A stretch of DNA of 64,000 nucleotides from positions 1 to 64,000 of the forward strand of contig JASPKZ010004200.1 of NCBI GenBank assembly GCA_030220185.1. Reading direction: 5' to 3'. The first letter of the stretch is position 1. Each line of letters opens with the position of its first letter. This document shows positions 1-11,084 of the stretch, in pieces. Position numbers and translations under genes: made by a program. Under the pieces are notes generated by a model. The model ran no database searches. It was not told the DNA's origin and saw nothing but the letters and a program-made list of their open reading frames with translations. The stretch comes from Diploptera punctata. Lineage: Eukaryota; Arthropoda; Insecta; Blattodea; Blaberidae.

Positions 1-238
1 CAGGTAATCCTAAAACGAACCCAACCCTAGGTTTTATTTAAAAAAGGAAATATAAAAACTGAATTTTGTAAGAAAATATATATATAAAAATCTAAAATAC
101 TTATGATAAAAATGTTATTTTACTAATTTTTTTGAAAATACTTATTATTTAATTTTCTTAAAAAATTCAGTTGTAAATAACATATTTCAATTACTAAATT
201 TTACAACATTTTTATTTGAATCGCACTTATATAATTTT

Positions 239-1143
239 TAACACGTGGCATATACTTTAACCATGTTTTAAAAATAATACCTGGCTTTACAAATGTACCA
301 CAAGCAGTGTTAAAGGCAGCTGCTTAAAACATAGTTCTTCACAAAACACAATTTTTTTGCTTTTTCCCATTTTTCAGCATATGACCATTTTTCATAATGT
401 TTCTTACTTTTATAGCACGAACTGCACATTTATTCAATTACTAAATTTTACAACATTTTTATTTGAATCGCACTTATATAATTTTTAACACTGAAAAATA
501 CGTTTTTTTAAAATTACTATTTACACACAAAAAGTTCTAATATGAGACAGTTGTTACAAATATCGCATACGTAAACGTCTGTTTGTCGCTGTGTTAAAGG
601 CAGCTGCTTAAAACATAGTTCTTCACAAAACACAATTTTTTTTGTTTTTTCCCATTTTCAGCATATGACCATTTTTCATAATGTTTTTTACTTTTATAGC
701 ACGAACTGCACATTTTGCAAATAATATCGCTTTTGTACTTTTCGCAAATTAATACGCTTTTCACCATTATACATGTTAAAGTTTTTAAACTGTTCCATTC
801 ACTTTTTTTAAATCTTTTTACGTAACTTTCATTATAAGTCTTGTTGCCGTAATATATTAAACCCTCAAAATCACTTCTTTTCATTTTACGTATTATTTTC
901 GTCTTCAGTTAATTAAATAGGTGACCAATATTCTGCAAAAAAAAAACAAACATATCTTAAAAACGTTGTTTTGTATTATATTTACTCTCTTAATAAATAC
1001 AATATTCGTATTACATACCTTTTCCACAGATGTTGTAAAAAGTGATGCAGTCGTTAGCGCATTCACGAGCTTGTCTGCTTGTGGTACATTTGTAAAGCCA
1101 GGTATTATTTTTAAAACATGGTTAAAGTATATGACACGTGTTA
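239..1143. mobile_element. Unclassified element bounded by a ~69-bp inverted repeat
   Basis: Positions 239-307 and 1075-1143 are reverse complements with one mismatch over at least 62 bases (core 'taccacaagcag' / 'ctgcttgtggta'). The interior has two overlapping direct duplications: 187-244 recurs at 434-491, and 307-432 recurs at 591-715. This looks like a foldback or MITE-type DNA element, or an inverted duplication. No transposase is recognisable and no target duplication was found, so the class is open. Confidence 0.45.
594..884 (-). CDS. Small cysteine-bearing ORF of unknown function inside the inverted-repeat element
   Basis: This 96-codon minus-strand ORF is rich in Lys, Tyr and Cys and has a C-x2-C-x2-C cluster (CKMCSSC) near residue 57, followed by a basic stretch. 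I do not recognise the family. Part of it lies in the segment duplicated at 307-432, where the frame is not kept. It may be a fragment of an element-encoded zinc-binding protein, but it could equally be chance coding in a repeat. No promoter or splice context supports it. Confidence 0.2.
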   Translation of the reverse strand: MKRSDFEGLIYYGNKTYNESYVKRFKKSEWNSLKTLTCIMVKSVLICEKYKSDIICKMCSSCYKSKKHYEKWSYAENGKKQKKLCFVKNYVLSSCL

Positions 1144-1306
1144 TTTTTTCACGCAGTGGGAGGTGTGAGCGGACATCTTGCGCGCTCTCTGCAGGCGGTT
1201 AAATGTATAAAATTAAAAAGTTTACGTAATGCACTTTTGCGCAAAAAATCCACTTTTAACAAGCAGCGTATGCGGACATATGCTACTTAAGTCATTAATC
1301 CACAAC

Positions 1307-1727
1307 GAGATTATATATGTGACGTCACAGGCGGCGTATAGACAACGCTCTCTGCAGGGGGGTAAAATCAATCAATCAATTAAATCAATCAATTAAATCA
1401 ATTAAATCAATAAAATCAATAACACCTTAGAGTGGTCAGCACCCATCAGTGGTCACGGACCCCCCGCGAATATTGGTCAATTGGTCAGGGACCCCCCACG
1501 AAGAGTGGACATTGGCCAGGGACCACCTGTTGACCCCCCGCGAATAGTGGACACTGGTCAATGGCCACCTGTTGACCCCCCGCGAATAGTGGACACTGGT
1601 CAGTAACCACCTGTTGACCCCCCGCGAAGAGTGGACACTGGTCAGCGACCACCTGTTGCGACCCCCCGCAGGTGACCCCCCGCAGACCGGGCCACTACGC
1701 CGCCTGTGTCGTCACATATATAATCTC
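1307..1727. mobile_element. MITE-like element with 32-bp terminal inverted repeats and internal minisatellite
   Basis: Positions 1307-1338 and 1696-1727 are inverted copies, 31 of 32 identical, ending 'gagattatatatgtgac' outward. The 421-bp interval has no coding potential. It contains a poly(ATCAA)-type tract (about 1366-1422) and a GC-rich minisatellite. The short length, terminal inverted repeats and tandem-repeat core fit a non-autonomous DNA transposon. No clear target duplication is visible. Confidence 0.5.
1430..1685. repeat. Minisatellite, ~40-45 bp unit
   Basis: Imperfect tandem units built on 'gaccccccgcgaa', 'agtggacactggtca' and 'ccacctgtt' repeat about six times. It is much more GC-rich than its surroundings and lies wholly inside the inverted repeats at 1307-1338 and 1696-1727. 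Confidence 0.85.
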
Positions 1728-1904
1728 CCTACTCCGTTACATAAATACAAAGACACTCTTTTTGATTTTCTGATGATTCTGGCCAGGATTTCAGAAAATA
1801 AATATGAAATTATTGTATTGTCACGGGTCCTTTACAAGTATTCAAAATTTCAACTCGATCCAATTATTTTAAGTGGGTGAAAAACGCGTTGAAAGCTTCA
1901 GTTA

Positions 1905-2183
<279 letters not shown>

Positions 2184-3790
2184 GGTCAAGCTAATATAAA
2201 GCGTGTAAAAAAAAGAAACATAACAATATTACAATTAGATAACAATACAATTACATTATACATTAACTTAGTTATGTAGAGTTATTAAGAATTAATGGTA
2301 TTGCAATTTAATATATTCATTTATTCATGAATGAGTGTTGTTCTTATTTTCCGCCTTTTGCCCAGAAATCTGCCCACGTTTATCCAATTTTCTGGGCTTA
2401 CCAGTAACTCGTAGCATGCCAATCTTTCACGATTTGAATTTAGAAATCTTACTGGTAATAACTGACGCCTCCAATATTCCAAATCGTTATATTTTCCTAA
2501 TTTATGTATCTCATCTTCAAAGCTCCCGCAGATTGGACATATAGGGCCTACGCATATCGTGATCGTCGCTAATTTTTAAAACTTCCCATGCCCCTATCCT
2601 AGATTGAGTATATATGATTATTTTCCCCACACTTGTTTTAGGTCTCTTTGTAAAAACAGTGATCGTCTTCCCGCACATTCGGCCATAATATTTTGTCGGT
2701 TTGTATCTAAGTATCTCCTTCTTATTTTCCCCCACACATTCTTGCGATTTTCAGTCCCTCTTTCCCATGCCCAACCCATCCTAATCTTTTGGAGTTCTCT
2801 CCTAACCTCGTCTGTCCAGAATTTCCCATTTGCGTTTCTAATTTGGTGGTCATAACAAATTGCTCTGAGCATTGTATGTTCACCTTGGATTAGCCGCAAC
2901 CAATCCCTGAGTACACGAATTTTGCAGTTTATGTCGTCCTGAAATTGCCCAAATTCATATAAAATTCCACTGTTATTAACGGCCTTACTAAGTCCTGTAA
3001 TATATTTTAGAAAATGCGAATATATCTTATATAGTATTTCCGTTCTTTGAAATCCCCAAATCTCACTACTATAGTACATTACTGGCATAACTATCGCTCC
3101 ATACATTTTTTCTAACGTACTAACTGGAATATCAGTCACTCTATCCAGAATACTGAGAATACTATTAAGTTGTCCACACCCTTTGAATAATGCTATATCA
3201 AAGTGTTTCTTCCACTTTCCGTTCATTTTCAACATCGTACCAAGATATTCAAAATGTTTCACGTTTTGAAGTATTTGATCTCTGTATTTCCGTTCCTTTG
3301 CTCTACCATAAACGGTCCCATTTTTGAACGTCATTGTGTTTGTCTTACTAATATTTACAGTCAATCCCCAAGTGCTACAGTATATTTCCAGTCGGTCAAG
3401 ACCTCTTTTCAATCCCATGATTGTCTTGGAACAGATAATTAAATCATCTGCATACAATAGAACTGGGACTTTAACATTTCTTATCTCAGGAGCCTCAATG
3501 TCTCCTAGCATTATGGCTGCTGTATCAACAACGAATGGATTAAATAGCATTGGTGACAAAATGCAACCTTGTCTAACTCCCCGATTGGCTTGACTGCTCT
3601 CTGTGATGTGCCCTTGGTCTACTTTTATACAAAATTTAACATATTTATAAATTGACATAAAATCATATATAATTTTATGTGACAATCCTTTCCGATTTAA
3701 TTTTTCACACGGTGCACTTAAGTCCACAGTATCGAATGCCATTTTAAAATCAACGAATGCATAAAATATGGTAGTCTTAGTTAAGGAAGG
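2184..3790 (-). pseudogene. 5'-truncated non-LTR retrotransposon, reverse transcriptase and C-terminal domain
   Basis: The minus-strand ORF at 2618-3742 (374 codons) holds the C-terminal half of a LINE reverse transcriptase. Motif A (FVDFKMAFDTV) reads through from about 3778 just upstream of its first Met. Next come RGVRQGCILSP and the catalytic motif C, LLYADDLIICS. After a frameshift near 2618-2735 the reading continues in another frame through a C-x2-C zinc-knuckle-like segment (CPICGSF, near 2525) to a stop near 2325. About 140 bp of A/T-rich 3' UTR then runs into (TATC)n. The endonuclease and N-terminal RT are missing. Zinc knuckle and RT are typical of I/Nimb/R1-type LINEs; the clade is my inference. 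Confidence 0.85.
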
Positions 3791-4416
3791 CTTTTCAGAC
3801 CGTTTTTTTATTCCTTTGTCCTCTTTCTTTTGGGCCCTGCCTCATTACTTTCTGTTTTGGAAAAGTCCTTTTCTATTAATGAGACATGCCGTCTAAATAT
3901 CAGTTAGTACCCAGTTAGTATATCCTGAGCTGTATGATGAGGAATTCATTAAGATATGTGGAAGGATCTTTTTTTCTGTTTTGTTAAGTACGTCCGAACG
4001 TCCTATCGCAACTTCAGAAATATCGACGACTGTATCAGATTGCCCAAACTCTGGATAGGTAGTAAGATAGTTCAAAATGATGAAAAGAGCGCGTCTAATT
4101 TGACAAACGTTTTTCTTTTTTTTTTAATTTTAGAGCCTTTTTTGCCTTTATTGGTATTGATAAATTCGTTCAGTTTAATTACGGCATTCTCAAAAAAAAA
4201 CAGCTTTGAGGTTAAGTTCGACTTATTGTTCGAATTTTGTTACTTAACGAACTTGATCGTACTTTCTTAATTAATGGTTACACAGTGGCCACAATTATTT
4301 TTCTTGCAATGAAATTTGGTATATATGATTTATTTACCGAAAGAAATACATATTCCATTAATTTTCAAAATTGGACTAATAAGACTAAATATATGACTAA
4401 ATAAATACCTAAAACT
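3791..4416. other. No recognisable feature
   Basis: A/T-rich sequence with short random ORFs only. I see no transposon end, SINE box or splice-flanked exon here. Confidence 0.5.
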
Positions 4417-4725
4417 TGCTCTCTAACACTATCGAACCCCTAGGTTCATGGCCGAGCAGACATAATCTCTCCATGTATCCCTATTCTGATCCAACATCTT
4501 GCAGTCATCTCCCTGTATAATTTATCTCCATAAAATCGTGGTCAATGTTATTCTTCCACCTCATCCTTGGCCTACTTACTGGCCGATTTCCCTCTGATTT
4601 TCCTACAAATACTTTACATGCCTCTATTTTATTCCACACCATATTCCGCACCGCCCTGCCCATCGCAGTCTATGAGACGTAACTGTTCTTACTATATCTG
4701 GTTTCCCATAATGATCATATTTTTG
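4417..4725 (-). mobile_element. LINE 3'-end relic, family A
   Basis: The reverse complement encodes a broken version of the LINE C-terminus seen repeatedly in this window (pattern GKPEGKRPVGRPRMRW ... RDVWRAYV.AAMNLR). Similar relics lie at 11448, 17195, 21485, 22285, 41108 and 49050. Only the 3' end is present, as expected from abortive target-primed reverse transcription. Confidence 0.75.
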
Positions 4726-4917
4726 GTTAGAGGTACACCTGGAATTCAAAATGTTAAAATTTCTCTAGGGATCTCAATTTGTTTTCTCGCAATGAAACAG
4801 AGGACTAATAGTTTTAGTAACAAATTAAATATATATTCCCTAAACCAGGAAAATCGGCCATAAATTCATTTGATTTACAAACTGCGTGATGAACTTTCTG
4901 TTTTTCCGTATACTCAC

Positions 4918-5134
4918 CATGGCATTCACCATTTGAACATCCACAAGGACAAGTGAGTACACAGTCTCCCTGTTTGTTTAGAGTGAAACCTTGGTAACAG
5001 GCGCATGTCCAGGGTTCTACACACATTCCATTGTTGCATTCGCCCTTACATTCCGGATAACACAGGTCTTCTTTTCCCAACACGTAGTCAGAACAACACG
5101 AAGGTACTGTCTTCGTTCTCGTCACGTATTCCGT
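4918..5134 (-). CDS. Internal exon of a Nimrod/EGF-type cysteine-rich extracellular protein
   Basis: On the minus strand an acceptor (ttacag at 5135-5140) opens this 217-nt exon and a consensus donor (ATG|GTGAGT, intron from 4917) closes it. The frame encodes about 72 residues. First comes a CC-x-x-Y element after a run of Val/Thr/Arg residues, then repeated EGF-like cysteine patterns such as CNNGMCVEPWTCAC, CPCGC and NGEC. A CCxGY-type motif followed by short EGF repeats is the hallmark of Nimrod/Draper-type phagocytic receptors and secreted Nimrod B proteins, so haemocyte or phagocytosis roles are possible. That is family knowledge, not shown here. It is the strongest host exon in the window. 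Later EGF exons must lie beyond position 1. Confidence 0.8.
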
Positions 5135-5136
5135 CT

Positions 5137-5137
<1 letters not shown>

Positions 5138-5180
<43 letters not shown>
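5138..5180. repeat. (AAT)n microsatellite abutting the Nimrod-type exon acceptor
   Basis: About fourteen AAT units lie immediately upstream (minus-strand sense) of the acceptor of the 4918-5134 exon. They take the place of the usual polypyrimidine tract with TTA repeats. Confidence 0.95.
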
Positions 5181-5181
<1 letters not shown>

Positions 5182-5300
5182 TTAAGAGAGAGAAAAAGTA
5201 TTCCTACATTTACACATTAATGAAAACTAATTGAAGAAGACATCATGGTGGACAATCGAATTCTTGGCGGATATATAAGTTATTATAAATTTTAATGTGT

Positions 5301-5358
<58 letters not shown>

Positions 5359-5379
5359 TCTCTCTCTCACCCTGTACCT

Positions 5380-5438
<59 letters not shown>

Positions 5439-5446
5439 CCTACACC
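5301..5446. repeat. Compound (TC)n-(AC)n-(AT)n-(GT)n microsatellite
   Basis: (TC)n runs from 5301 to 5370. It is followed by an (AC)n(AT)n(GT)n block at about 5380-5438 that is its own reverse complement and could form a cruciform. Confidence 0.97.
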
Positions 5447-5559
5447 ATTCATTCTATGACTTTACAGCCGAAGCCGGACCCTAACCTCCCGTTTAGAGGT
5501 TTCTTGACCAAACTATTTCAATTACGCTTATATATATTAATGTAAGAGATGAAGATAAT

Positions 5560-5645
5560 TCCAGAGGAACAAGATGGACTCCACTTTTAACTTCGCCGGA
5601 ACAGGCTGCATAGCCTAAACCCTGTAGTAGAAGAAGAAGAAGATT
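5560..5645 (+). mobile_element. Short LINE 3' tail, family B
   Basis: The segment ends 'ccctgtagtagaagaagaag'. It resembles the terminal sequence after the stop codon of the family B LINE copies at 5690 and 17700, including the (GAA)n tail. Only the last ~85 bp survive. Confidence 0.6.
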
Positions 5646-5689
5646 ATTTTTCGTGCGATGTTTTAGCAGCCTCATTTCCTGGAACTGTC

Positions 5690-5990
5690 AAAAAATCTAT
5701 GAACTTCCTTAGAAGAACAAAAGGCTGCACAAGATTGGATCGGATAAGTAATGAAGATATAAGAACAGAGTTAAATATATATCCAATGGATGAGAAAATC
5801 AGAGAATACAGAGAGAAATGGTTTACACATGTGGAAAGAATGAATGTATCAAGATTACCAAGAGCAGCATTCAACTACAAGCCAAGAGGTTCAAGGAATG
5901 TAGGAAGGCCAGTGAAAATATGGAGAGAACAACTGTGAGGCGGAACAGGCAATTTGCCTAGCCCGTGAAGTGAAGAAGAAGAAGAAGTGA
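5690..5990 (+). mobile_element. LINE C-terminal fragment, family B, with (GAA)n tail
   Basis: An open stretch at 5699-5938 encodes the end of a LINE ORF: FLRRTKGCTRLDRI, then EKWFTHVERM and GRPVKIWREQL. It is followed by a stop, a short 3' UTR and gaagaagaagaag. The YxxKWxxHxxRM ... GRPxKxW pattern marks the C-terminus of this LINE group. The copy is 5' truncated. Confidence 0.85.
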
Positions 5991-6530
5991 AAAAATCTTC
6001 TGTTTAAACCACCCTGCTGAGTGTCACTTAACAAAAGCCGACCGACTTTCAACCTTCCTTAGGGAGAAAGAAATGAAGATATTCCGAAATTGTCAAATCA
6101 ACTAACCGATCTGTTTTCAGGTATGTGCACGTTAAAATATCATAAAATGGTTTAATATTAAAATAATATTTTTAAAGAATAATGTGGATGTGGCAACATT
6201 GGAAAGTGGAATCATTGGCGCGTTGTAGTTGTATTAGCTTAGGTTTCGTAGGGGGTGAGAGAAGGTCGTTACAGCATGACCTATGCTATACATACTGTAC
6301 ATACCACGTTTAGTTTTTCTCCTCTTGGCCCTGTTTGTATGTGGAATCCAACAGGCACTTCGTATCTGAAATGGTAAATCAAATTCTAAGCTCGGATTGA
6401 AATTATATATGTCACATTTTAAAGTATCATTAAAGAATAAAATTAATTAAAAGTATACAGAGATTTGGTCCTGCGAGTTCATGCGTCTCCAATGCCTTCT
6501 TTGCGAACCTAACTCTTTTCCGTCGGTGAA
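5991..6530. other. No recognisable feature
   Basis: Intronic sequence of the minus-strand host gene. No exon with good splice sites and no repeat end was found. Confidence 0.45.
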
Positions 6531-6535
6531 ATTCT

Positions 6536-6887
6536 TCTTCTTGGATCTTATAAGCACATGTTTCCCTTAACAGAGATTTAGGCGCTCTCTCCCTACAACC
6601 ATACTAATTTAGTTACATTTGTTTTCGTATAGATGTCATTTGAGTGGTCCATGGTCAGCGTGCCGCCTCATACTGACATCTAGGAAACCAAGGTAGTACT
6701 AGGACGGGAGAATTCGGTAAATTTTGCTTAGAGGCCTTTTCATTCAGGCTTAAGGATCTTTTACGAGCCTGAATATCTTCAGACTCGGGACCCACGACTT
6801 AAAGTCCCTTCCGGAGGACTTGCTCCTTGGATTTTTCCATCCTAAAAATCCATCGACCCCGGCCGGGTTTGAACCCGCGACCCCCGG
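6536..6887 (-). mobile_element. tRNA-derived SINE, family 1
   Basis: In minus orientation a box-B-like 'gggtttgaaccc' (near 6870) is followed by the family 1 body: 'ggatttttaggatggaaa', 'cttcaggctcgtaaaag', 'ggcctctaagcaaaattt'. The 3' end is 'gcgcctaaatctctg' and an AAG-rich tail. The box A part of the head is missing. Family members occur at 13779, 16476, 18640, 19748 and 21115. Confidence 0.85.
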
Positions 6888-7107
6888 TGAAATTAGAATA
6901 TTAAATAGAATTGTTGCAAAAAACTTGTTCCTTATAATGATATTGATATATATTTTTAATGCTTTCATATCATAAGCAATGCCAAGAATGATTTCCAATT
7001 TATATAGAGAATTTGGAAATCAAGAGTGACATTTGTTAGGACTATTTAACGAATAAAATTAAGCTGTTTACTCATAAATCATTATTTAAATATACATCCA
7101 GAGTAAT

Positions 7108-7246
7108 TCTGCCCGAGGGCAGTTCTGTCACTGCAATCATAGCATTTTGATGCTATGCTTTGCAGCTTTACTAGGGAATTATATGTATGGTAGCTTCCCG
7201 TTGCTTTCTGCACCGGTGAAGGATGATGATGATAACGATAAGGATG

Positions 7247-7306
<60 letters not shown>

Positions 7307-7672
7307 TATTTATTCTGGCAGAGTTAAGGCCATAAGGCCCTCTCTTCCACTCAACCAGCACAAATACAAATAAATATTCGACAGTTATAGATATACACTG
7401 TACTAATTATAAACAGTTAAAGATACAATAAATGTAGCAATGTAAATGTCATGTACAAACAACATTTCATAGGGTAATAACAACATTTCATAGGATGATG
7501 ATGATGGCCGGATAATCTTCGGGGACCGTTGTGCCCTATGCTCTCTGACATTTGTCTTACAGGTGAGGAAAAACCCCGAAAAACCTCACCCAGGAGCCTG
7601 TCCCGACCGGTATTCAAACCCGAGCCCATTGCGTGAAAGGCAGCACGCCACCTCGAGACGACAGTGGTGGAC
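7108..7672 (-). mobile_element. tRNA-derived SINE, family 2, with an inserted retroelement tail
   Basis: In minus orientation the head (7672-7600) has tRNA-like boxes ('ggtggcgtgctgcc', 'gggtttgaatacc'), followed by 'aaccccgaaaaacctcacc'-type body sequence and an internal GAT microsatellite. The 3' part (7240-7108) ends 'tgccctcgggcagaatt'. The copies at 49612-49940 and 51262-51665 lack the 7246-7490 insert. That insert carries (AAT)n and the 3' end of another retroelement. Confidence 0.8.
7246..7490 (-). mobile_element. Retroelement 3' end with (ATT)n tail, inserted in SINE family 2
   Basis: In minus orientation the insert ends 'aactctgccagaataaa' then (ATT)n. A second, diverged copy with the same terminus is at 62640-62800 on the plus strand. 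It has no coding sequence; it is probably a LINE or SINE 3' UTR. Confidence 0.7.
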
Positions 7673-8559
7673 TAGTCAAATAGTTATTTTAAAATATTTA
7701 TATATTTAATGTAAACGGCGATGTTTGAAAACAAATAAGAAACGTCTGTTATGTTTCATTTGTTCATCACTGTAACCAGAACATATTATTTATTGCCAAA
7801 TAGGATCGCAATATTGTAAGATTTCACCCTAGTGGAGAAAAACTGAAACACATCAAACTGTTTATAACCAACATTATAGGTTATTAGTTAATTTCTGATG
7901 TCCTATGATGTAAATATGTCAATTATACTTTTCTGGAACGTAAATATCTAGGAAATAATACGTTTAAGAAAGTACAAACAGTGGTTTATTTTAATTGTGG
8001 TATAATCAATTGCTAATTATTTTTCTATTATATCCCGCAAGCGGTACCTGGTTGAATTCGTACACTATATATACAATCTGGGAAACACATGCATTCTAGG
8101 ATTCTTACGTCTTAATATATAAATTGCTACATTCAACGTATTTCTTAGAGAGTCAGACACTGCAAAATAATGCTGTAACCTGTTCAGAATATTAAAAAGG
8201 GGGGGGATCTTTCTTTAATATGATAAACTTAATTTGATAAATATCGAGGTGAAACACTACTGTGATTGGTTATAAAACAAAATTCATTGAAACTTGATTG
8301 GTCATTGACACTTGATTGGTCATTGACTCCCATTTTGTGGCATTACTTAAATAGTCAACATAAATGTATTCGTGGTAGAAGCAACCCTACTATAATGTGA
8401 ATAAAAGTTCATTATTATGGGTACATGGGATTTAAAAGATAGAGGGGGAGATTTGTGTCAGTTCCTGGATAGCTTAAAATTAAATTTCCAGCGCACAGAG
8501 CTGGATATCCTACGTTCAAATTCCGATTCATGAAACTTTTTTTTTTTTTGGTTGTAATA

Positions 8560-8800
8560 ACCCCAATATCATAGAGGCCTATTCATTAATGTGGGAAATC
8601 TATTTCGGCTATCCCGACTATAAACCCAGATTCGAATCCTGGCGGTTCCATAGGGATACCCATCTTTTATAACGGGATTTTTCGGGATTATCAGGGATTC
8701 TCCAGTTTCCCTAATTTGATCCCATCAACACCTGTCATTCCCTCTTACCTCCCCTTCATGACGTTTAATTTTGTTTAATTTCGCTCTTAATTTCATCTCA
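8560..8800 (+). mobile_element. Possible tRNA-derived SINE (unassigned)
   Basis: A box-B-like 'gattcgaatcctgg' near 8629 follows a tRNA-like stretch. The downstream body ('gggatttttcgggattatc', 'ttccctaatttgatccc') is of a kind seen in insect SINEs. No second copy is in the window. Confidence 0.35.
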
Positions 8801-9216
8801 TGTCAGGCAAAATAGTTTGGATTGCAATGGTGTTGAAAATATGTGGTTGCTGAGATTTAGTGGAGTGATCTACCAGGGTCTTACCTCATAATTCCAAGCC
8901 TGAGCAATACAAATTATAGGAAGGGACCAGCGGAGGATGGCAGACGCCCATCAGAGCCAAGGGCCTAACCCAAAAATGGCGGTATGGATCATGAGATTAG
9001 AGCCTGGCACATTGGACCGTGAAGACGACCTTCAACTTACATAACACCGTATAGTAAACTTACATACCACTTCATTTCTATAATACTGGGATAGTACAAT
9101 AGATCTATCAGATCGCCGTTTTCAGGACAGTCTGCCCTCCCAGTCCGATTAAAGAACTAAGAAATAACTAATAATATGGGAAGGCGGTGAAAAGGATGAA
9201 ATGTCAATTAACTTAC

Positions 9217-9305
9217 TGAATAGTGGTTGTACCGCACACTCCATACAGATTGGACATTCCTCCTCTATGCCTTTTCTGTAGTTTTGCAGCTATGGTGCTG
9301 TTTAC
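9217..9305 (-). CDS. Putative second exon of the signal-peptide/Nimrod-type host gene
   Basis: On the minus strand a good acceptor (pyrimidine-rich tract then tttag, 9306-9310) precedes 89 nt that stay open in the phase left by the exon at 14908-15015. A consensus donor (CA|GTAAGT) follows. The about 29 residues include a basic KLQKRHR stretch and one Cys. The exon ends in phase 2, while the exon at 4918-5134 starts in phase 0, so at least one further exon must lie between, or this call is wrong. The sequence itself is not diagnostic of any family. Support comes only from splice signals, strand, order and frame continuity. Confidence 0.45.
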
Positions 9306-9374
9306 CTAAACAAAATAAATAACAAAATGATACAGCGTGTTTAACAAAATATGTTGCAAAATGTAAGAATTAGA

Positions 9375-10490
9375 AGTCGGAAAGTCCGTCACGCAAGAAC
9401 TGCGTAACTAGGCAAATTCCTCGGAAAGTCGAATTCATGGTCCGATTTTGCTGGTTTAAGGAATATGTTTTTCTTCTATTAATTAAATCGTTGCGAGAAA
9501 ATAAACATGGCGGCTACTACAGCTATTTTTAAATTACAGTTTTCATGTAAAAACACTGCATCTAATGGACGAATTTCGCTGATTTTGAGATAATACATTT
9601 CTGATGCAATTTCAATGTCGTATACCGAGTTTTGTTGAGAAAAATCGAAAATTGTGATAACTAGAACTATTTTTAATTTTAGCTTCGAGTTAATTCCAAT
9701 CCCTAATGGTCCGAATTTTACTGGTTAACAAACTCGAACTTACTTTTAGCGAATTCCATAGGAATGAAGCTATTGAGGTTGTTCTCCTGAAAATATGTTT
9801 AAAAAATGTTTACAGATTCACCGATTCTATTTAGTAAACGCCGAAAATAACGAAGACCACAGTTTATACAGGCAGATATATATATTTGTGTGTGTGTGTG
9901 TATGTGTGTGTGTGTGTGTTTGAGGACCATTAAGGCTCTAGCACCCACGATTTTTGTTTTACAAGAACCTAACTTGGTTTACAGTAGTCCATTAGCCTAA
10001 AACTAGTAAGGTCGAGTTCATTAGACAGCAAAATTGGATCATGATGTGTAGGAGTTCAGTAGAAACCAAAATTTAAAAATCGCTTTAGCAATCGCAATTT
10101 TCTAGCAATGAAACGCACTAAATACAATTGAAATGAAATGAGAAATATATTCTCCAAAAATCACGAAATCTGATCATTAAAAGTGAGGAATTACCTGAAG
10201 CCCGAAATTAAAAATCAACTCCAGCAACCGCCAAATTGGTTTACCACAGTGTGTACCATACAGTTTAATCAACAGTTTAATTAAGATATATTAGTTTAAT
10301 TTATTTAAAATTTAATAAAATAAAGAAAAAATAGTCTTATATCTATATGCAAATAGATAACTTACGGTTATGCATGATTCGTTTCACTGCAGTCCCACAT
10401 GAATTTTCTGCACATTAACAAATGTATTCCGTAAACTGCTTAGTTTGCGCAGTTACTTATTGACGGACTTTTTTATTGCTATATGCCGAC
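9375..10490. repeat. Inverted pair of a dispersed repeat (family alpha)
   Basis: 9375-9860 (plus) and about 9930-10490 (minus) belong to one repeat family. Both have 'agtccgtca', then 'aactgcg', at the outer end, and both carry '...catg...ttttcaggtaa'-type sentences. Related copies are at 16770-17100 and 50030-50515. Ends facing outward could make the pair a single foldback-type element. There is no coding capacity. Confidence 0.5.
9888..9921. repeat. (GT)n microsatellite
   Basis: A short, slightly interrupted GT tract between the two halves of the family alpha inverted pair. Confidence 0.9.
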
Positions 10491-10539
10491 TTTCGTACCA
10501 AAAAAAATTGCGGCCACTAGAGCGTTAAGATGCACAGAT

Positions 10540-10567
<28 letters not shown>
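10540..10567. repeat. (AC)n microsatellite
   Basis: About thirteen AC units. Confidence 0.95.
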
Positions 10568-10570
<3 letters not shown>

Positions 10571-10687
10571 AGCACACACCTTCGGATTTCACTAAAATAT
10601 TTAATACACAGCTTTTGTTTGTGCGTTCGTATTTTCCCAATATATTTTTTCCCAGCACAAACGATATTGTGGAACACTCTTTGAGAA

Positions 10688-10935
10688 CCCGGTAGGTTAA
10701 GGATTTTTAAACTGACCAAACCTTCTAGTGGCACCATGACCCTGGGATCGACTCAGCCTCTAACGTAATCGAGTACCAGATGCTTGTACTGGAGGTAAAG
10801 ACTGCCCTCACGCAGGGCTGACAACCCGGCTGACATCAAGTGCCGATTGTCTAGAAAAGTGAGAGCCTTAACCTCTTACTACCCCAAGGGTCTTGTATGG
10901 CCTGTAGTGGGATCACTTTACTTTACTTCTTTGAG
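10688..10935 (+). mobile_element. tRNA-derived SINE, family 3, head-truncated
   Basis: It matches the body of the complete copy at 12191-12497: 'aggatttttaaactg', 'gtcgactcagcct'-like, 'gcagggctgacaacccgg', 'gattgtctagaaaagtg', 'ctaccccaagggtct'. The tRNA-like head is absent. Confidence 0.85.
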
Positions 10936-11084
10936 AAACCTTGTGTTATATAGCAAGACTAGTGAATGGCTTTTTTATGGCGATAATTGGATGTTTATCA
11001 GTTATGACACTCTAGGCTGTACTACTTGTTACGATTTAGAAAGATACTCAGGAAAATCCATGGTCCAGTTAACTATCAAGGAAG

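Larger units (their letters stand above)
6960..8345 (-). repeat. Copy 1 of an unclassified ~0.8-kb repeat (inverted partner at 14115-14830)
   Basis: Two blocks, 6960-7092 and 7672-8345, match the reverse complement of 14115-14830 in order. Shared marks are 'gatttccaattt...gaatttggaaatc', 'actcataaatcattatt', 'tgatgtcctatgatg' and tandem 'gattggtcattgac' boxes. The gap is filled by the SINE at 7108-7672. Minus-strand reading gives CCAAT boxes, then 'ctatatatagtg', a promoter-like order. The class is unknown. Confidence 0.6.

Noticed and set aside
1365..1422. CRISPR-like or regulatory array (ATCAATCAATTAA repeats)
   Set aside because: A simple short-period repeat without spacers, inside a MITE-like element.
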